Below are positions 7,103 through 8,529 of a stretch of 8,529 nucleotides of DNA, one piece after another. Origin of the DNA: Actinomycetales bacterium (lineage in GTDB: Bacteria; Actinomycetota; Actinomycetes; Actinomycetales; Dermabacteraceae); contig JAAZLF010000535.1 in assembly GCA_012799425.1 (NCBI GenBank), forward strand, positions 1 through 8,529, given 5' to 3'. Position numbers and translations under genes: made by a program. The number at the start of each line of letters is the position of its first letter. The first letter of the stretch is position 1. Under the pieces are notes generated by a model. The model searched no databases and was not told the origin of the DNA. It saw only the letters and a program-made list of their open reading frames with translations.

Positions 7103-7122
7103 AGCGCGCACCCGCGCGGGCA

Positions 7123-7152
7123 CGAGGATCCCGACCTCTCGGCCGGTCCTCG
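7123..7152. other. Bulged hairpin in the xdhC/DUF485 intergenic region
   Basis: CGAGGATC (7123-7130) pairs with GGTCCTCG (7145-7152), seven Watson-Crick pairs plus one G·T. An inner 4-bp stem CCGA/TCGG carries a CCTC loop, and a 2-nt CC bulge lies on one side. No gene ends here, so a terminator role is unlikely. It could be a protein-binding inverted repeat or an RNA structure if xdhC is transcribed from further upstream. Function unknown. Confidence 0.35.
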
Positions 7153-7171
7153 AAACCTCCCGAAAGTTAGC

Positions 7172-7187
7172 TATGACCGGCATCACA
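7172..7187. promoter_or_regulatory. CRP/GlxR-like binding site upstream of the symporter operon
   Basis: TATGACCGGCATCACA matches the CRP-family pattern TGTGA-N6-TCACA in 9 of 10 consensus positions (A for G at the second base). It lies about 75 bp upstream of the DUF485 start. CRP-family proteins control acetate uptake and acetate metabolism genes in several bacteria (CRP at E. coli acs-yjcH-actP, GlxR in corynebacteria). If the -10 at 7193 is real, the site overlaps the spacer/-35 region, a position better suited to repression than to activation. Confidence 0.45.
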
Positions 7188-7192
7188 CCTGC

Positions 7193-7198
7193 TACGGT
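7193..7198 (+). promoter_or_regulatory. Candidate -10 box of the DUF485-actP operon
   Basis: TACGGT fits TANNNT. Transcription would start near 7204-7206, exactly at the foot of the leader hairpin. No good -35 is found at 16-18 bp upstream, where the CRP-like site lies, so the promoter is either weak and extended or regulator-dependent. Low certainty. Confidence 0.33.
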
Positions 7199-7203
7199 CG
7201 CCG

Positions 7204-7236
7204 GGTGCCCTGGTCACCTCCTCGGATCAGGGCACC
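7204..7236 (+). promoter_or_regulatory. Leader hairpin with anti-Shine-Dalgarno loop upstream of DUF485-actP
   Basis: GGTGCCCTGGTC (7204-7215) pairs with GATCAGGGCACC (7225-7236), 11 Watson-Crick pairs and one G·U over 12 positions. This leaves a 9-nt loop ACCTCCTCG (7216-7224). CTCCT in the loop (7218-7222) is complementary to AGGAG (7248-7252) in the gene's own ribosome binding site, so a pseudoknot could sequester it. The hairpin would sit at or near the 5' end of the mRNA. A DNA-level operator role for the same inverted repeat is an alternative. The pairing is seen; regulation is inferred. Confidence 0.5.
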
Positions 7237-7245
7237 GAGCAGAAC

Positions 7246-7252
7246 AAAGGAG
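7246..7252 (+). promoter_or_regulatory. Shine-Dalgarno of the DUF485 gene
   Basis: AAAGGAG ends 9 nt before the GTG at 7262 and fixes that start. The in-frame TTG at 7253 abuts the site and is too close to be used. The AGGAG core is the part complementary to the loop of the upstream hairpin. Confidence 0.8.
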
Positions 7253-7261
7253 TTGTGTCCC

Positions 7262-7648
7262 GTGAACTTCCCACCCCCCGAGGGCTCCGACGTCGAACCC
7301 GCCGTCGAACCCGAGACCAGCGCCCCGCCCGGCGAGCCCACCCCCGAGCAGTACGTCGAGGTCCAGCAGTCCGAGGACTTCAGCCTCCTGCGCCGTAGCT
7401 TCCGCGGCTTCGCGATCCCCATGACGATCGCGTTCCTGGTCTGGTACTTCGCCTACGTGCTGCTGTCCACCTATGCCGAAGGCCTGATGGCGACGCCGCT
7501 GCTGGGCAACCTCAACCTCGGCATCGTGCTGGGCCTGAGCCAGTTCGTGATGACGTTCCTGATCACCTGGCTGTACATCCGCCACGCGAACAAGTCCCTC
7601 GATCCGATCTCCGCGCGCCTGCGCGACCAGCTGGAGGGTGATCACTGA
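7262..7648 (+). CDS. DUF485 small membrane protein (YjcH-like), symporter partner
   Basis: This 128-aa DUF485 protein belongs to the family that almost always precedes ActP-type acetate/cation symporters (YjcH in E. coli). Its molecular role is not established and is thought to be accessory to the transporter. Seen: an acidic, proline-rich, probably cytoplasmic N-terminus (1-38) longer than in many homologues, then FxxLRRSFRGFAIP and two membrane helices at about 50-70 and 84-106. These carry the family motifs FLVWYFAYVLLSTYA, GNLNLGIVLGL and WLYIRHANKSLDP. The GTG start is set by AAAGGAG upstream. The reading frame stays open far upstream opposite xdhC, but that extension is only GC-driven shadow coding. 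The stop overlaps the symporter ATG (TGATG), implying coupled translation. Confidence 0.92.
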   Translation: MNFPPPEGSDVEPAVEPETSAPPGEPTPEQYVEVQQSEDFSLLRRSFRGFAIPMTIAFLVWYFAYVLLSTYAEGLMATPLLGNLNLGIVLGLSQFVMTFLITWLYIRHANKSLDPISARLRDQLEGDH

Positions 7649-8529
7649 TGGAGTTCGGCAACCCGATCCTGAACATCGCGATCTTCCTGGCCTTCGTGGT
7701 GGTGACCCTCGCGGTCGTCATCCGGGTCTCGAAGCAGAACACCACCGCCGCGGACTTCTACCACGGCGGCCGTGCCTTCTCCGGCCGGCAGAACGGTATC
7801 GCCATCGCCGGCGACTACCTGTCGGCCGCCTCGTTCCTGGGCATCGTCGTAGCCGTACAGCGCGACGGCCTGCTGTACTCCGTCGGCTTCCTCGTGGCCT
7901 GGCTGGTGGCGCTGCTGCTGGTCGCCGAGCCGCTGCGCAACACCGGCAAGTTCACGATGGCGGACGTGCTGAGCTTCCGCATGCGCCAGCGTCCTGTGCG
8001 CACCGCCGCCGCGACCTCGACCCTCGCCGTCACCTTCTTCTACCTGCTCGCCCAGATGGCCGGTGCCGGTGCGCTGGTGTCGCTGCTGATCGGGATCGAG
8101 GGCCGCGTGGGCCAGTCGATCGTGATCGCCGTGGTGGGCGTGGTGATGATCCTCTACGTCATGATCGGCGGGATGAAGGGCACCACCTGGGTGCAGATCA
8201 TCAAGGCGGTCCTGCTGATCACCGCCGTCGGCGTCTCCACCGTGTGGATCCTCGCCCTGAACGGGTTCAACCTCTCCGCGGTGCTCGGCCAGGCGGTCGA
8301 CTCCCATCCCGACGGCACCACGATCCTCGAGCCGATGCACCAGTACGGCGAATCGGGCGCCACCAAGCTCGGCTTCGTCTCCCTCGCGATCGCGCTCGTG
8401 TTCGGTGCGGCGGGCCTGCCCCACGTGCTGATGCGCTTCTACACCGTGCCCACCGCCAAGGAGGCCCGCCGCTCCGTGGTGTGGGCGATCGCCCTGATCG
8501 GCTTCTTCTACCTGTGCACCCTGGTGCTC
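7648..8529 (+). CDS. actP: ActP-type solute:sodium symporter (acetate/monocarboxylate), 3' end beyond the window
   Basis: These are the first 294 residues of a sodium:solute symporter (SSS family), about half of the usual ~550. ActP members import acetate and related monocarboxylates with a cation. Seen: an N-terminal helix (about 7-26), then TTAADFYHGGRAFSGRQNGIAIAG-type family sequence leading into GDYLSAASFLGI (55-66). Further family landmarks are MIGGMKGTTWVQIIKA (172-187) and GLPHVLMRFYTVPTAKEARRSV (256-277), the last strongly characteristic of ActP. Several hydrophobic segments lie between. The ATG shares a base with the DUF485 stop, so the pair is one operon. Substrate could be acetate, propionate, pyruvate or glycolate; sequence alone does not decide. 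No frameshift is visible up to the right edge. Confidence 0.93.
   Translation, partial: MEFGNPILNIAIFLAFVVVTLAVVIRVSKQNTTAADFYHGGRAFSGRQNGIAIAGDYLSAASFLGIVVAVQRDGLLYSVGFLVAWLVALLLVAEPLRNTGKFTMADVLSFRMRQRPVRTAAATSTLAVTFFYLLAQMAGAGALVSLLIGIEGRVGQSIVIAVVGVVMILYVMIGGMKGTTWVQIIKAVLLITAVGVSTVWILALNGFNLSAVLGQAVDSHPDGTTILEPMHQYGESGATKLGFVSLAIALVFGAAGLPHVLMRFYTVPTAKEARRSVVWAIALIGFFYLCTLVL

Noticed and set aside
7111..7120. CCCGCGCGGG palindrome upstream of xdhC
   Set aside because: A 10-bp GC-only palindrome is expected often by chance at this base composition, and nothing else supports a function.
5969..7261. A long plus-strand open frame running opposite xdhC and continuing in frame into DUF485
   Set aside because: The upstream part is Arg/Gly-rich with no domain and is antisense to a clear XdhC protein. 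The strong ribosome binding site and family N-terminus place the real start at 7262.

Overview
The window is very GC-rich with strong G/C third-position bias. It has GTG starts, tightly overlapping genes and promoters with TANNNT -10 boxes. This points to a high-GC actinobacterium; the gene content would suit Brachybacterium or a related genus, but that placement is an impression and not a demonstration. Genes fill almost all of the window and no gene-free stretch exceeds about 170 bases. There is no RNA gene, IS element, CRISPR array or prophage signature.

Layout: (1) 1-1540, minus strand: the N-terminal 513 residues of a UvrA paralog. It lacks the UvrB-binding insertion of canonical UvrA and runs off the left edge. 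(2) 1541-1710: a divergent intergenic region with a short GC-rich tandem repeat, an imperfect palindrome, a plausible promoter for each direction and a clear Shine-Dalgarno. (3) 1711-5951, plus strand: a four-gene translationally coupled operon. It encodes the 2Fe-2S, FAD/4Fe-4S and molybdenum subunits of a PaoABC (YagTSR)-type aldehyde oxidoreductase of the xanthine oxidase family, followed by a MocA-type molybdopterin cytidylyltransferase. (4) 5957-7090, minus strand: an XdhC/PaoD-type molybdenum-enzyme maturation factor, convergent with mocA. A perfect 8-bp hairpin contains both stop codons. (5) 7091-7261: a divergent regulatory region with a CRP/GlxR-like half-palindrome pair and a leader hairpin. 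The loop of that hairpin is complementary to the downstream Shine-Dalgarno. (6) 7262-8529, plus strand: a DUF485 small membrane protein and the first 294 residues of an ActP-type solute:sodium (acetate/monocarboxylate) symporter, cut by the right edge.

How the genes fit together: PaoA, PaoB and PaoC should form an αβγ molybdo-flavoenzyme that oxidises an aldehyde or N-heterocycle. Electrons pass from Mo-MCD through two 2Fe-2S clusters to FAD, with an extra 4Fe-4S cluster in the FAD subunit. MocA would make the cytosine-dinucleotide cofactor, and the XdhC-like protein would sulfurate, carry or insert it. The 2Fe-2S subunit has no Tat signal, so the enzyme is predicted to be cytoplasmic, unlike periplasmic E. 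coli PaoABC. The neighbouring carboxylate symporter may be metabolically linked (aldehyde to acid, or acid uptake) or simply adjacent. I see a well-formed known type of system with some unusual regulatory structure, not a clearly new system.
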